Positions 28,484 to 40,313 of a DNA stretch of 64,000 nucleotides are shown in pieces. The stretch comes from Lysobacteraceae bacterium. GTDB taxonomy: Bacteria > Pseudomonadota > Gammaproteobacteria > Xanthomonadales > Xanthomonadaceae. The stretch spans positions 62,001-126,000 of the forward strand of contig SCUI01000010.1 in the NCBI GenBank assembly GCA_004297225.1. The letters are read 5' to 3'. Each line of letters starts with the position of its first letter. The first letter of the stretch is position 1. A program made the translations under genes and the position numbers. The notes under the pieces were generated by a model. The model was given only the letters and a program-made list of their open reading frames with translations. It was not told the DNA's origin and did no database searches.

Positions 28484-29428
28484 ATGCTGTTGCCGCGCCA
28501 CCACCCCGACTACCCCGCGCTGCTGCGGCGCGCGCCAGGTCCACCCGCCGCCTTGCACGTGGCCGGCGATCCGCTGCTGCTGTGGCACCCCGCGGTGGCG
28601 ATCGTCGGCAGTCGTTCGCCCAGCGCCGCCGGCATCGAGCACGCCTACGCCTTCGCGCGGGCCCTGGCCCAGGCCGGCTTCTGCATCGTCAGCGGCATGG
28701 CCGCCGGCATCGACGCCGCCGCCCACCGCGGCGCCCTCTCCGTCCACGGCCGCACCATCGCCGTCCTCGGCTGCGGCGTGGACGTCGTCTATCCGCCCAC
28801 GCACCGCGAACTGCATGCGCAGATCCGCGAACAAGGCGCGGTGGTCAGCGAATTCCCGGACGGGACTCCCGCACGGCGGGCCCATTTCCCGCAACGCAAC
28901 CGGATCGTCGCCTCGCTGTCGCTCGGCACGCTCGTGATCGAGGCCGCATTGCGTTCCGGCGCCCTGATCACCGCGCGGCTCGCCGCGGACGCGGGCCGCG
29001 AAGTCTTCGCGCTCCCCGGCTCGATCCACAACCCGATGGCGCGCGGCTGCCATCGCCTGATCCGCGACGGCGCCGCGCTGATCGAGTCGCCCGAAGAAGT
29101 GGTCGAAGCCCTCTCCCCCATTGCCCACACCCTGGCCGACGCCCTGCGCGGCCGCCTGGGAACCCCCCAGGTGCCGGGAGCGCCTGCCCTCCCGCCGACG
29201 AGTCAAAACGTTCTCGAGGAGGCGGGAGGGCAGGCGCTCCCGGCACCGTCCTCGCAGGACCCCAGGCACCAGCACTTGTGGAAAGCGCTCGGCCACGACC
29301 CCACAGGTATGGATGCCCTCGTCTCACGCACCGGATTGACGGCTGCCGAACTGTCCTCCATGCTCCTGCTCATGGAGCTGGATGGATTCGTGGCGGTGCA
29401 GCACGGCCGCTATTCCCGCAAGCGCTGA
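28484..29428 (+). CDS. dprA: DNA-processing protein DprA/Smf, N-terminally short and carrying an inverted-repeat insert
   Basis: 314 residues from the ATG at 28484. DprA loads RecA on incoming single-stranded DNA in transformation. The Rossmann domain is complete ([76 protein letters not shown]) and a winged-helix end follows. The N-terminal SAM-like domain of about 70 residues is missing; only 78 bases separate the ATG from the LysM stop. Between the domains lies a translated 27-bp inverted repeat. No clear Shine-Dalgarno; a TTG at 28457 is an alternative start. Confidence 0.92.
   Translation: MLLPRHHPDYPALLRRAPGPPAALHVAGDPLLLWHPAVAIVGSRSPSAAGIEHAYAFARALAQAGFCIVSGMAAGIDAAAHRGALSVHGRTIAVLGCGVDVVYPPTHRELHAQIREQGAVVSEFPDGTPARRAHFPQRNRIVASLSLGTLVIEAALRSGALITARLAADAGREVFALPGSIHNPMARGCHRLIRDGAALIESPEEVVEALSPIAHTLADALRGRLGTPQVPGAPALPPTSQNVLEEAGGQALPAPSSQDPRHQHLWKALGHDPTGMDALVSRTGLTAAELSSMLLLMELDGFVAVQHGRYSRKR
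29170..29247. repeat. 27-bp perfect inverted repeat inside dprA
   Basis: Left arm 29170-29196 and right arm 29221-29247 are exact reverse complements (27 of 27), separated by 24 bases. The arms are read in frame as [10 protein letters not shown]-like and AGGQALPAP-like stretches in the linker between the Rossmann and winged-helix domains. Probably a mobile palindromic element tolerated in a linker. Confidence 0.9.
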
Positions 29429-29441
29429 CCGGCAGAGGGAA

Positions 29442-29948
29442 ATGAAAGAGAGCATCCTCGACGTCCTGCTTTACCTGTTCGAGCACTACTTCACCGACGA
29501 TTCCGTTCCGCCCCCCACCGGGACCAGCTTCCTGGATCGGGACCAGCTCGCCAACGGCCCCCTCCTGGACGAACTGGCCCAGGCCGGCTTCAGCCCGGCC
29601 GAGATCCACAAGGCCTTCGACTGGCTGGGCGCGCTTGCCGACCAGCGGCCCGCCGCCGGCCCGGCACGGCCCAACGGCCCGATCCGCGTGTTCTTCGGGC
29701 CCGAACTCGACAAGCTCGACGTCGAAGCCCGCGGTTTCCTGATGTTCCTGGAGCAGCACGGCGTGCTCGATGCCGACCAGCGCGAGCTGGTGCTGGACCG
29801 GGCGCTGGCGCTGGACCAGGACGAGCTGGACCTGGACGACCTGAAATGGGTCGTGCTGATGGTCCTGTTCAACCAGCCCGGGTCCGAGGCGGCCTACGCC
29901 TGGATGGAAACCCAGATGTTCCTGGACGAACCCGAGCCGGTCCACTAG
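29442..29948 (+). CDS. smg: Smg/DUF494 family protein
   Basis: 168 residues, acidic, soluble. Start [17 protein letters not shown] and end [25 protein letters not shown] are family signatures. Smg sits between dprA and topA in many proteobacteria, as here; molecular function unknown. ATG follows GGCAGAGGGAA, 13 bases after the dprA stop. Confidence 0.93.
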   Translation: MKESILDVLLYLFEHYFTDDSVPPPTGTSFLDRDQLANGPLLDELAQAGFSPAEIHKAFDWLGALADQRPAAGPARPNGPIRVFFGPELDKLDVEARGFLMFLEQHGVLDADQRELVLDRALALDQDELDLDDLKWVVLMVLFNQPGSEAAYAWMETQMFLDEPEPVH

Positions 29949-30041
29949 CGGCAGGAGGCGTCCGGGCGCCAGCCCGGAAGCGGGGTCGGGCTTTCCCCCT
30001 TGACCCGTTCGCCCTTCACCGTTTACCTATTAAAAAGGAGT

Positions 30042-30066
30042 CGCCCGGGGCCAGCCGCCCCGGGCG
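30042..30066. terminator. Hairpin in the smg-topA gap
   Basis: Perfect 10-bp stem CGCCCGGGGC/GCCCCGGGCG with CAGCC loop, 31 bases before topA. It could end smg transcription or shape the topA leader. A TTGACC at 30000-30005 may be a topA -35, but no good -10 was found at proper spacing. Confidence 0.45.
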
Positions 30067-30097
30067 TTGCCTTCTCACGCCCACGGACGACCGCCTC

Positions 30098-32542
<2,445 letters not shown>

Positions 32543-32544
32543 GC

Positions 32545-33108
32545 ATGGGCGACGCGCGCCTCTCGATCGACGCGGCGGTCGCGTGCCTGCGCGGCGGCGG
32601 CGTCATCGCCTACCCGACCGAGGGCGTGTGGGGCCTGGGCTGCGATCCGCTCGACGAGGCCGCCGTGCTCCGGTTGCTGGCGCTCAAGCAGCGCGCGGTC
32701 GACAAGGGCGTGATCCTGGTCGGCGCCAGCGCCGCGCAATTCGACGGCCTGGCCGACTGGGCCGCGCTGGCACCCGCGCGCGTCGCTGAAATCCGCGCCA
32801 GCTGGCCCGGTCCGCACACCTGGATCGTGCCCGCAAGCGAGCGCGTGCCACGCTGGATCACCGGCACCCATGACGGCGTGGCGCTGCGCGCCAGCGCGCA
32901 CCCGGTGGTGGCGGCCTTGTGCATCGCCTTTGGCGGCCCGATCGTCTCCACCAGTGCCAATACCGCCGGTGCGCCGGCGCCGCGCGCGTTCGACGGCCTG
33001 GAGGCCGCGATCCGTGACGCAGTCGACGGTTGCGTCGAAGGCGAGACCGGTGGCCGCGACGGCCCCAGCGACATCCGCGACGCCCGCAGCGGCGCGGTCC
33101 TGCGCTGA
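32545..33108 (+). CDS. tsaC: Threonylcarbamoyl-AMP synthase (YrdC/Sua5 family)
   Basis: 187 residues. Makes threonylcarbamoyl-AMP for t6A37 of tRNA. Motifs: GGGVIAYPTEGVWGLGCDP near residue 15, LKQRAVDKGVILV near 48, WPGPHTWIVPA near 90 and IVSTSANTAGAPAPRAF near 133. Length is that of the short TsaC class. Position after topA is conserved in gammaproteobacteria. Confidence 0.95.
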   Translation: MGDARLSIDAAVACLRGGGVIAYPTEGVWGLGCDPLDEAAVLRLLALKQRAVDKGVILVGASAAQFDGLADWAALAPARVAEIRASWPGPHTWIVPASERVPRWITGTHDGVALRASAHPVVAALCIAFGGPIVSTSANTAGAPAPRAFDGLEAAIRDAVDGCVEGETGGRDGPSDIRDARSGAVLR

Positions 33109-33180
33109 CCGGCTGAATCACGGCAAACCCGCGACGGCGCCGCGCTTGGCCGACGGCGGCGCTGGGGCAAGAATGACCAC

Positions 33181-33864
33181 ATGCGCCCCGCCTTCGCCCT
33201 GCCGCTTGCCGCGCTCGCCACGTTGGCCTTGCAGGCGCCGCTGCCCGCCGCCGCAGCCGGCGCCACGCCGCAGGTGACGATCTATCGCTGCACCGATGCC
33301 TCCGGGCACGTCACCCTGCGTGATACGCCTTGCCATGCCGGCAGCGAGCAGGAGGTGCGCAACATGCAGCGACCCAAGGACGCACCGCCGCAGCCGTCGA
33401 ATGCGATGCCCGCGCCGATCCAGGCCAGCGCGACCGTGGCGCCCGCCACGCGCGTGCTCGTGCTGCGCACGCCGCAACCGATGTACGAATGCACCACCCC
33501 CGACGGCAGTCGCTACACCAGCGCTTCGCCCGAGGGCAACCCGCGCTGGGTGCCGTTGTGGACCATGGGCTATCCGGTACAGGCGGGCGGCAACGACCTG
33601 GCGATCACCGGCGGCCACGTGCGCATCGACGACGGCGGTGTCTCGATGACGCCTCCGCTGCCCTATGCACCCTGGCCCGCGAACGCCGGCACCTGGGTGC
33701 GCGACCGCTGCCATGCGCTGCCCCAGGCGGAGGTCTGCGACCGCCTGCGCGACGACCGCCGCGAAATCGACCGTCGCTTCTTCAACGCGCAAGCCAGCGA
33801 GCGCGACGTGTTGCGGCTGCAGCGGCGCAGCGTGCAGGCGCGACTGGACGCGGACTGCGGATGA
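33181..33864 (+). CDS. DUF4124 domain exported protein (first of a pair)
   Basis: 227 residues. Signal peptide to about residue 26, then a DUF4124 start: VTIYRCTDASGHVTLRDTPCHAG, a short Cys-containing module of unknown role. A second Cys module (MYECTTPDGSRYTS) lies near residue 100. The C-terminus (DRCHALPQAEVCDRLRDDRREIDRRFFNAQ) is helical and charged. Overlaps the following paralogue by four bases. Confidence 0.85.
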   Translation: MRPAFALPLAALATLALQAPLPAAAAGATPQVTIYRCTDASGHVTLRDTPCHAGSEQEVRNMQRPKDAPPQPSNAMPAPIQASATVAPATRVLVLRTPQPMYECTTPDGSRYTSASPEGNPRWVPLWTMGYPVQAGGNDLAITGGHVRIDDGGVSMTPPLPYAPWPANAGTWVRDRCHALPQAEVCDRLRDDRREIDRRFFNAQASERDVLRLQRRSVQARLDADCG

Positions 33865-34499
33865 ACATGCCGGTCGCACGCTGGCTGTCGTGCCTGGCGC
33901 TGGCGCTCGCGGCGAGCGCCGCCGCGGGCGCGCAGGAGCAGGAAATGGATCAGGCGGTGCTCTATCGTTGCACCGACGCCGCGGGCCACGTCACCTTCCA
34001 GAACGACAAGGCCTGCCCGCCCGGGACGCGCCAGCAGCGCAGGCTGGTCGACGTGCCGCCGGCGCTGCCGGCGTACGTGCCCCGCGAGCAACGCATGCCG
34101 GCGGTGGTCGCGGCGGAGCAGGCGCGCGATGACCAGCGCATCGAGGACAGCATCGCCGCACCGGTTCCGCCGGGAGAACGCAAGGCGCCGCCGCCGCTGT
34201 ACCAGTGCACCACCTGGGACCAGTCGCGGTACTTCACCGAACGCGCCGAGCCGCGATCCCGCTGCGCGCCCCTGCAGGTGGTGGGGATCGCCGGGCGCTC
34301 GCCGGCCGCCAGTGCGTGCGAGAAGGTCGCCGACCAGTGCAGCGCGGTGCCCGAGGCGGCCTTGTGCGGCAGCTGGCGGCAGCGCGTGGACGAGGCGGAA
34401 TTCCGCTGGAAGTTCGCCGGTGCGGCCGCCGACGACGATCGACGGCTGCATTACGAGCAGTTGCGCGCGACTTACGAGAACAGCACCTGCGGGCGGTGA
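33861..34499 (+). CDS. DUF4124 domain exported protein (second of a pair)
   Basis: 212 residues with the same plan as its neighbour: signal peptide, LYRCTDAAGHVTFQNDKACPPG, a middle YQCTTWDQSRYFTE segment, and a charged Cys-containing end. Clearly a diverged tandem duplicate. ATG overlaps the previous TGA (ATGA). Function unknown. Confidence 0.85.
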   Translation: MNMPVARWLSCLALALAASAAAGAQEQEMDQAVLYRCTDAAGHVTFQNDKACPPGTRQQRRLVDVPPALPAYVPREQRMPAVVAAEQARDDQRIEDSIAAPVPPGERKAPPPLYQCTTWDQSRYFTERAEPRSRCAPLQVVGIAGRSPAASACEKVADQCSAVPEAALCGSWRQRVDEAEFRWKFAGAAADDDRRLHYEQLRATYENSTCGR

Positions 34500-34503
34500 T
34501 CTT

Positions 34504-34529
34504 GGCAGCCGAGCATGGCTCGGCTCTAC
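34504..34529 (-). repeat. GTAG-type REP element at the SDR gene stop
   Basis: On the minus strand GTAG then an 8-bp stem AGCCGAGC-CAT-GCTCGGCT. The GTAG head abuts the SDR stop codon to give TAGTAG. Lies between convergent genes and may terminate both. Confidence 0.7.
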
Positions 34530-35320
34530 TAGAAGCCGTAGCGCAGGAAGCCACCATCCACCGCGACCACCTCGCCGGTGATGTAACTGGCCGCCGGCAG
34601 GCACAGGAACGCCACCGCCGCCGCCACTTCCTCCGGCTCGCCGACGCGGCCCATCGGCGTGCGCAGCAGCACCTCGTCCAGGTAATCCGGGTCGGACAAC
34701 TTGCCCGACGTGCGCCGGGTGCGGATGTACCAGGGCGCGACCGCGTTGACCCGCACGCCGTCCTCGGCCCACTCCACCGCGAGGTTGCGCGTCATCTGGT
34801 GCATCGCCGCCTTGCTCATGCCGTACGGGGCGCCGCTGCGGACGTGGGTGGCGCCGGAGACGCTGCCGACGTTGACGATGCTCGAGGCCGCGTGCTTCGT
34901 CAGCAGCGGGTACGCATGGCGGCACAGCTCGAAGGCGCTGAACAGGTTCACTTCGAACACCTGCCGCCACTCGTCCTCGGTGTAGTCGTTGGCCGGGCGG
35001 GTGAGGTTGCCGCCGGCGTTGTTGACCAGGATGTCGAGGCCTTCGCCCCGGTCCTCGATCCAGTCGAGGATCTCGCGGCGCTGCTCGTCGTCGGCGACGT
35101 CGGCGGCCAGCGCGAACACCCGCTCGTCGGCGGCGGCGTCCTCGCCGAATTCATCGGCCAGCTCGCCGCGGGCGCGCTCCAGCGCTTCCGGATCGCGCGC
35201 CACCATCAGCACGCTGGCGCCGAAACCCAGCAGCTCGCGGACGATCGCCAGGCCGATGCCGGCGCTGCCGCCGGTCACCAGCGCCAGTTGCCCGTCCAGC
35301 CGCCAGCGGTCCGGTGCCAT
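34529..35320 (-). CDS. Short-chain dehydrogenase/reductase (tropinone-reductase-like)
   Basis: 263 residues. NAD(P)-binding [11 protein letters not shown] near residue 16, NNAGGN near 98, catalytic Ser in VNVGSVSG near 148, [10 protein letters not shown] (YxxxK) near 163, and the C-terminal GGFLRYGF. Close in motif choice to plant tropinone reductase-like SDRs; substrate unknown. Lies 2 bases after the sppA stop on the same strand. Confidence 0.92.
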   Translation of the reverse strand: MAPDRWRLDGQLALVTGGSAGIGLAIVRELLGFGASVLMVARDPEALERARGELADEFGEDAAADERVFALAADVADDEQRREILDWIEDRGEGLDILVNNAGGNLTRPANDYTEDEWRQVFEVNLFSAFELCRHAYPLLTKHAASSIVNVGSVSGATHVRSGAPYGMSKAAMHQMTRNLAVEWAEDGVRVNAVAPWYIRTRRTSGKLSDPDYLDEVLLRTPMGRVGEPEEVAAAVAFLCLPAASYITGEVVAVDGGFLRYGF

Positions 35321-35322
35321 CG

Positions 35323-37209
35323 CTAGAACCCGCAGAAGCAATACGCCAGCGCGGCCACCGGCTTGCCGCGCTGCCGCGCCAGCGAGGAATCCAGGAACCG
35401 CAGGTCGCGGGCCGCCTGCGGCAGCGCGCGTGCCACCAGCGCCTGCGCCAGCGGGGACTCGCGCAACACGGACGCGCCGGCATCGGTCTGCGCCAGGTTG
35501 CCGAAGAAGCGCTCGAATGGCGTCGACTGGCGCTCGATGTAACGCACGCGATAGCTGTCGGCGCCCCCCAGCTCCGCCCGCGCCGCGGCGTCGGCCACCG
35601 CGTCGTCGAGGCCGCCGAACGCATCCACCAGCCCGCGCTCCTTCGCCTGCGCACCGGTCCACACCCGGCCGCGGCCCACCTCGTCGACCTCGGCAACGCC
35701 AAGCTCGCGCCCCCGCGCGACGCGCGTGGTGAAGTCGCGGTAACCCTTCTCGATGACCGACTGGATCACCGCGCCGACCTCCGGCGCCAACGGCCGGGTC
35801 AGGTCGAATGCGCCGGCGAAACGGGTGGTGCCGGTGCCGTCGCTGCGCACGCCGATCTTCTCCAGCGTCCGCGGGATGGTCGGGATCAAGCCGAAGATGC
35901 CGATGGAACCGGTGATGGTCGACTGGTCGGCGAAGATGCGATCGGCGTCGGTGCTGATCCAGTAGCCGCCCGACGCGGCCAGGTCGCCCATGGAGACGAC
36001 CACCGGCTTGCCGGCTTCCTGCAGCGCCACGACTTCGCGCCGGATCTGCTCGGAGGCAAAGACCTCGCCGCCGGGCGAGTTGACCCGCAGCACCACGGCC
36101 TTCACCGAAGCGTCGTCGCGCGCGGCGTGCAGCAGGTCGGAAGTGGATTCGCCGCCGATCTTGCCCGGGGGCTGCTCGCCGCCGACGATCTCGCCCTCGG
36201 CGACCACCACGGCGACCTGCGGCCGCTCGTCCACGGCCGCGATGCCGCGGTCGATGTGCTTGAGGTAGCCCTCCAGCGACACCGCGCGGAAGCCGCGCTC
36301 GGCATCCGGGTCGGCGACGCCGCGGTCGGCGAGCAGGTCGTCCACCTCCTCCTCGCTCTTCAGGCCGTCGACCAGCTTCTGCGACAGCGCATACTTCGCC
36401 AGGTCGCCGCCGGCGGCGGCGATGCCGGAGGGCATCGTGTCGATGCCCTGCGCAAGCTGCGCCACGCCCAGGCTGCGCGCGCGGGCGATGTCGCCGAGGA
36501 AACGCTGCCAGATGTCCTCCATCCAGTAGCGGTCCGCCTCCAGTGCCTCCGGCGACGCCGCGTCGAGCACGAAGGGCTCGGCGGCGGACTTGTACTCGCC
36601 GACCTTGAACAGGTGCACGTCGACGCCGAGCTTGTCCTGCAGGCCTTCGCGGTAATACAGGCGGTAGCGGCCCAGGCCCTCGAGCAGCATGCCGCCCATC
36701 GGGTCGAGGTAGACCTCGCTGGCCTGCGCGGCGAGCAGGTACTGGTTCTGGTCGAAGGATTCGCCGAACGCGACCACCTGCTTCCCGGAGGCGCGCAACG
36801 CGGCCAGCGCGGCGGCCACTTCGCGCAGCGAGGCGTAGCCGGAGAACGCCAGCTTGTCGGTGCGCAACAGCACCCGCTCGATGCGCTTGTCGTCCTTCGC
36901 CGATTCGATCGCGCGCAGCACGTCGCGCAGCTGCACCTCGGCGGCGGAATCGTCGCCCAGCGCCTTCGCGAACGCGCGCGTCGCCGGATCGGTGCTGTAC
37001 TGCTCGACCAGCCGGCCTTCCGGCGCGATCACCAGCGTGGTGCGGTCCAGCAGCGGCCGGGCCGTCTCGCCCGCGGACATCACCGCCAGCACGACCAGCA
37101 GGATCCCGAAGAACAGCAGGTTGAACACCAGCCGGCGGGTGAAGTTCATCGCGTCCCACAGGCCCTTGAAGAAACGGGCGATGGGGCCGCGGCGGCGGGG
37201 TTCGTTCAT
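35323..37209 (-). CDS. sppA: Signal peptide peptidase SppA, 67K type
   Basis: 628 residues, the long two-lobed form. One N-terminal membrane anchor (about 25-45, [19 protein letters not shown]). The catalytic dyad is visible: Lys in [15 protein letters not shown] of the N-lobe and Ser in [11 protein letters not shown] of the C-lobe. Degrades released signal peptides at the periplasmic face of the inner membrane. Start 37209 gives the usual MN-basic N-terminus. Confidence 0.96.
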   Translation of the reverse strand: MNEPRRRGPIARFFKGLWDAMNFTRRLVFNLLFFGILLVVLAVMSAGETARPLLDRTTLVIAPEGRLVEQYSTDPATRAFAKALGDDSAAEVQLRDVLRAIESAKDDKRIERVLLRTDKLAFSGYASLREVAAALAALRASGKQVVAFGESFDQNQYLLAAQASEVYLDPMGGMLLEGLGRYRLYYREGLQDKLGVDVHLFKVGEYKSAAEPFVLDAASPEALEADRYWMEDIWQRFLGDIARARSLGVAQLAQGIDTMPSGIAAAGGDLAKYALSQKLVDGLKSEEEVDDLLADRGVADPDAERGFRAVSLEGYLKHIDRGIAAVDERPQVAVVVAEGEIVGGEQPPGKIGGESTSDLLHAARDDASVKAVVLRVNSPGGEVFASEQIRREVVALQEAGKPVVVSMGDLAASGGYWISTDADRIFADQSTITGSIGIFGLIPTIPRTLEKIGVRSDGTGTTRFAGAFDLTRPLAPEVGAVIQSVIEKGYRDFTTRVARGRELGVAEVDEVGRGRVWTGAQAKERGLVDAFGGLDDAVADAAARAELGGADSYRVRYIERQSTPFERFFGNLAQTDAGASVLRESPLAQALVARALPQAARDLRFLDSSLARQRGKPVAALAYCFCGF

Positions 37210-37275
37210 TCGGTGGCTCCGGACGGCATTGCCTGGCAAAACAGGATCAGAGCGTAACGGTTCGCGGCGACAGGG

Positions 37276-38649
37276 TCATGCGCCAGACGTCACCGCGGCG
37301 CCCCGGAGCCGGGCGCTGGCGCGCAGGAAGCGCCGGGCCAGCAGCAGCGCGGCCACCGACAGGCCGGCGATCAGCCCGATCCACATGCCCTTCGGACCCC
37401 AGCCCAGCCACAGGCCCAGGCCGGCGCCCAACGGCATGCCCACGCCCCAGTACGCCAGCGCGGCCAGGAACATCGGCACGCGCGTGTCGCGCAGGCCGCG
37501 CAGGGCACCGGCCGACAGCACCTGGATGCCGTCGGGGAACTGGAAGGCCGCGGCGTACAGCAACAGCGAAGCGGCCAGCGCCGCCACCGCCGCGTCGCGC
37601 GTGTACAGCGCCACCACCGCATCGTGGCCGACGAGCAGCAGCCCTGCCGACAACGATTGCGTGGCCAGCGCCAGCACGTAGCCGGCGAAGGCGGCGCGGC
37701 GCACGCCGTGCGCACTGCCGCGGCCCAGCGCATGGCCGACCCGCACGGTGGTCGCCTCGGCCAGTCCCAGCGGCACCATGAAGCACAGCGAGGCGACGTT
37801 GATCGCGATCTGGTGCGCCGCCACCGGCAACGCGCCCAGCCGCCCGATCAGCAGCGCGGTGACGATGAACAGGCCGCCCTCCATCGCCACCGTCACCCCG
37901 ATCGGCAGGCCGGTGCGCAGCAGCGCCAGGATCGGCTCGCGCCTTGGCGGATCGAAACCGGCGAACAAGCGCAACGAAGCGAAGCGCCGTGCGCGCGCCA
38001 GGTAGGTGGCGAAGGCGAGCGCCTGCGCCCACATCATCACCGCCGAAGCGATGCCGAGGCCGCCAGCCCCCAGCTCCGGGAAGCCGAGCAGGCCGAAGGT
38101 GAGCACGTAGCCGAGCGGCACCAGCACCAGCAGCCCGCCGAAGCCGAGCAGCATGGTCGGCAGGGTCCAGTGCAGGCCGTCGCTGAGGTAGCGCATCGCC
38201 AGGTACAGGGTCAGCGCCGGCACGCCCCAGCGGATGCCGTGCAGGAAGGCGATCGCGCCCGGCCGCACGTCGGCGGCGATGCCCATCGGCGCCAGCGCCA
38301 GCCCGGCGAAGCTGAGGAAGGCGAACAACACCAGCCCCAGCATCAGCGCCAGCCACAACGCCTGGCGGAACAACGGACCGATCGCGTCGCGGCGCCCCGC
38401 GCCGTCGAGTTGCGAGACCGACGGCGGCAGCGACATCAGCGTGCCCATCGGCACCATCATCGGCAGCCAGAACAGCGCCGTGCCCACCGCCACCGCGGCG
38501 AGCGTGGCGGTGCCATGGTGGCCGGCGATGGCGCTGTCGACGAAGCCGATCAGGCCGGTCGACAGGTGGCCGGCGATCAGCGGCGCGGCGAGGACGGCGC
38601 TGGCGCGCACTTCGCCGGCGAAGCGCGTTGGCGGGGTCTGGGCGGTCAT
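37276..38649 (-). CDS. MATE family efflux transporter (NorM-type)
   Basis: 457 residues, 12 membrane helices in two related halves (LAAPLIAGHLSTGLIGFVDSAIAGHHG at the start; GLPIGVTVAMEGGLFIVTALLIG after residue 235). Na+- or H+-coupled drug/cation export. Substrate range unknown. Divergent from the DUF3667 gene over 67 bases that hold a GCGGCT-ATCTT-AGCCGC inverted repeat (38680-38696). Confidence 0.95.
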   Translation of the reverse strand: MTAQTPPTRFAGEVRASAVLAAPLIAGHLSTGLIGFVDSAIAGHHGTATLAAVAVGTALFWLPMMVPMGTLMSLPPSVSQLDGAGRRDAIGPLFRQALWLALMLGLVLFAFLSFAGLALAPMGIAADVRPGAIAFLHGIRWGVPALTLYLAMRYLSDGLHWTLPTMLLGFGGLLVLVPLGYVLTFGLLGFPELGAGGLGIASAVMMWAQALAFATYLARARRFASLRLFAGFDPPRREPILALLRTGLPIGVTVAMEGGLFIVTALLIGRLGALPVAAHQIAINVASLCFMVPLGLAEATTVRVGHALGRGSAHGVRRAAFAGYVLALATQSLSAGLLLVGHDAVVALYTRDAAVAALAASLLLYAAAFQFPDGIQVLSAGALRGLRDTRVPMFLAALAYWGVGMPLGAGLGLWLGWGPKGMWIGLIAGLSVAALLLARRFLRASARLRGAAVTSGA

Positions 38650-38716
38650 GGGAAGGGTGCTGGCGCCGCGTCGCGGCGTGCGGCTATCTTAGCCGCGCAC
38701 GCAAGGGGACGCCGCC

Positions 38717-39676
38717 GTGAACGAGACCGCCGCCGCCCTGGCCGGGGCACCGCCGACCGCTGCCGGGCCCGCGCCGGCCTGCCAGAACTGCGGCACGCCG
38801 CTGCTCGGGCCGCACTGCTACCGGTGCGGGCAACCGGTGAACGGGCTGGTCCGGCATTTCAGCAGCATCATGGGCGACTTCGCCGACAGCGTGCTCAACA
38901 TCGATGCACGCGTGTTCCGCACCTTGTGGCCGTTGTTCGCCAGGCCCGGCTTCCTGAGCCGCGAGTACTTCGCCGGCCGCCGCGTGCGCTACGTCAGCCC
39001 GGTGCGGCTGTTCGTGTTCCTGAGCATCGTCACCTTCTTCGTCGCGCAGCTGATGGTGGGTTTCAGCGGCGACGCGGCGGTGATCGGCGATCCGGTGACG
39101 GTGGAGGACGACGGCACTGCCAATGTGCAGTTCAACGGCCGCGATTGGGACCCGAAGACGAATCCGGTGGACATCGGCTGGCTGCCGGCGTTCGCGGACC
39201 GCTGGGTCAACGAACAGATCGGCCACGGCGTGGCCAACGTCGCCGAGCTGAAGAAGAGTCCCAACCAGGAACGCTTCAAGGAAGCATTGCTCGGAGCGGT
39301 GCCGTCGACGCTGTTCGTGCTGCTGCCGATCTTCGCGCTGATGCTCAAGCTCGCCTACCTGTTCAAGCGGCGGCTGTACATGGAGCACCTGATCGTGGCG
39401 TTGCACAGCCACGCCTTCCTGTGCCTGGCGTTGTTGCTCGTGTTCGGGCTGGACGCATTGGGCGAGGCGATACCAGCGCTGGCGCCGGCCACCGGGCCGG
39501 CGGAGGGGCTGCTCGCGCTGTGGATGCCGCTGTACCTGCTGCTGATGCAGAAGCGCGTCTATGGCCAGGGTTGGCCGATGACCTTGCTGAAGTACGGCGT
39601 CCTGGGCATCTGTTATTCGCTGCTGCTGTCCTTCGGCATGGTGGCGACCGTGGTCGCCAGCATCGTCTGGATGTAG
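38717..39676 (+). CDS. DUF3667 membrane protein with zinc ribbon
   Basis: 319 residues. N-terminal zinc ribbon CQNCG...CYRCG (residues about 23-41), the DUF3667 core FSSIMGDFADSVLNIDARVFRTLWPLFARPGFLSREYFAGRRVRYVSPVRLFVFLSI, then four to five membrane helices in the second half. A family common in xanthomonads; no known function. Convergent with the DUF3106 gene. Confidence 0.88.
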   Translation: MNETAAALAGAPPTAAGPAPACQNCGTPLLGPHCYRCGQPVNGLVRHFSSIMGDFADSVLNIDARVFRTLWPLFARPGFLSREYFAGRRVRYVSPVRLFVFLSIVTFFVAQLMVGFSGDAAVIGDPVTVEDDGTANVQFNGRDWDPKTNPVDIGWLPAFADRWVNEQIGHGVANVAELKKSPNQERFKEALLGAVPSTLFVLLPIFALMLKLAYLFKRRLYMEHLIVALHSHAFLCLALLLVFGLDALGEAIPALAPATGPAEGLLALWMPLYLLLMQKRVYGQGWPMTLLKYGVLGICYSLLLSFGMVATVVASIVWM

Positions 39677-39686
39677 CCGCGAGGGG

Positions 39687-40313
39687 TCAGCGTTCCAGCC
39701 GCAGTTGCAGCCACGCCGCGCGGTTTTCAGCCGTCGCCTGCAGCAGTCCGCGCCGCAGCGCCTCGCGCTCCTGGGGGGGAGTGCGTTGCGCGAGGATCGC
39801 AAGGTCGCGCAGTTCCGCGTCGCTCATCGCCTGCAGCGCCTGCAGCAGCGCGGTGCGCTCGCCGCCGGGCACCTGCATCAGCAGCGGCTGCAACTGCAGC
39901 CATTGCCCGCCCACGCGCGGGCCGAGCAGCCAGCCGCGTTGCTCGTCGCTGGACAGCTGCGCGAACTGCGCGCGCAGTTCCTGCCGTCGTTCCGGCGGCA
40001 ACGCGGCGAATGCCACGCTCGCCTCGCGCAGCGCCTGCTGCTGCGCCGCCGGCAGCGTCCGCCACGCCTCCCAGTGCTCGCGCAGTTCGGCGCGCTCGGC
40101 CAATGGCAGGCCGTCCCAGTGCTCGCGGCGCGCCTGTATCGCCGCGCGCGCGTCCGCCGGCATCGCATCCAGTTGCGCCTGGCGCTGCAACACCTGTTGC
40201 CGCAGGGATTCCGGCATCCGCGGCAACTGTTGTTGCAGGCCGGGCGGCAGCGCGGCGAGCGCCGTGGCACCGAAGGCCGCCAGCGCCAACACCAACCAGC
40301 GTTCAGCGCGCAT
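39687..40313 (-). CDS. DUF3106 exported protein
   Basis: 208 residues. Signal peptide to about residue 22, then short repeats of the type LPxAxRxxLRxxWxxWRxLPxxQQxALR (three to four copies) that define DUF3106. Predicted periplasmic helical protein. It overlaps the end of the upstream sigma-like membrane protein gene by 11 bases, an arrangement also seen in betaproteobacteria where an ECF sigma precedes DUF3106. Confidence 0.85.
   Translation of the reverse strand: MRAERWLVLALAAFGATALAALPPGLQQQLPRMPESLRQQVLQRQAQLDAMPADARAAIQARREHWDGLPLAERAELREHWEAWRTLPAAQQQALREASVAFAALPPERRQELRAQFAQLSSDEQRGWLLGPRVGGQWLQLQPLLMQVPGGERTALLQALQAMSDAELRDLAILAQRTPPQEREALRRGLLQATAENRAAWLQLRLER

Noticed and set aside
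29170-29247. CRISPR-like repeat in dprA
   Set aside because: Only two arms in inverted, not direct, order and no spacer series; it is a palindromic insert.
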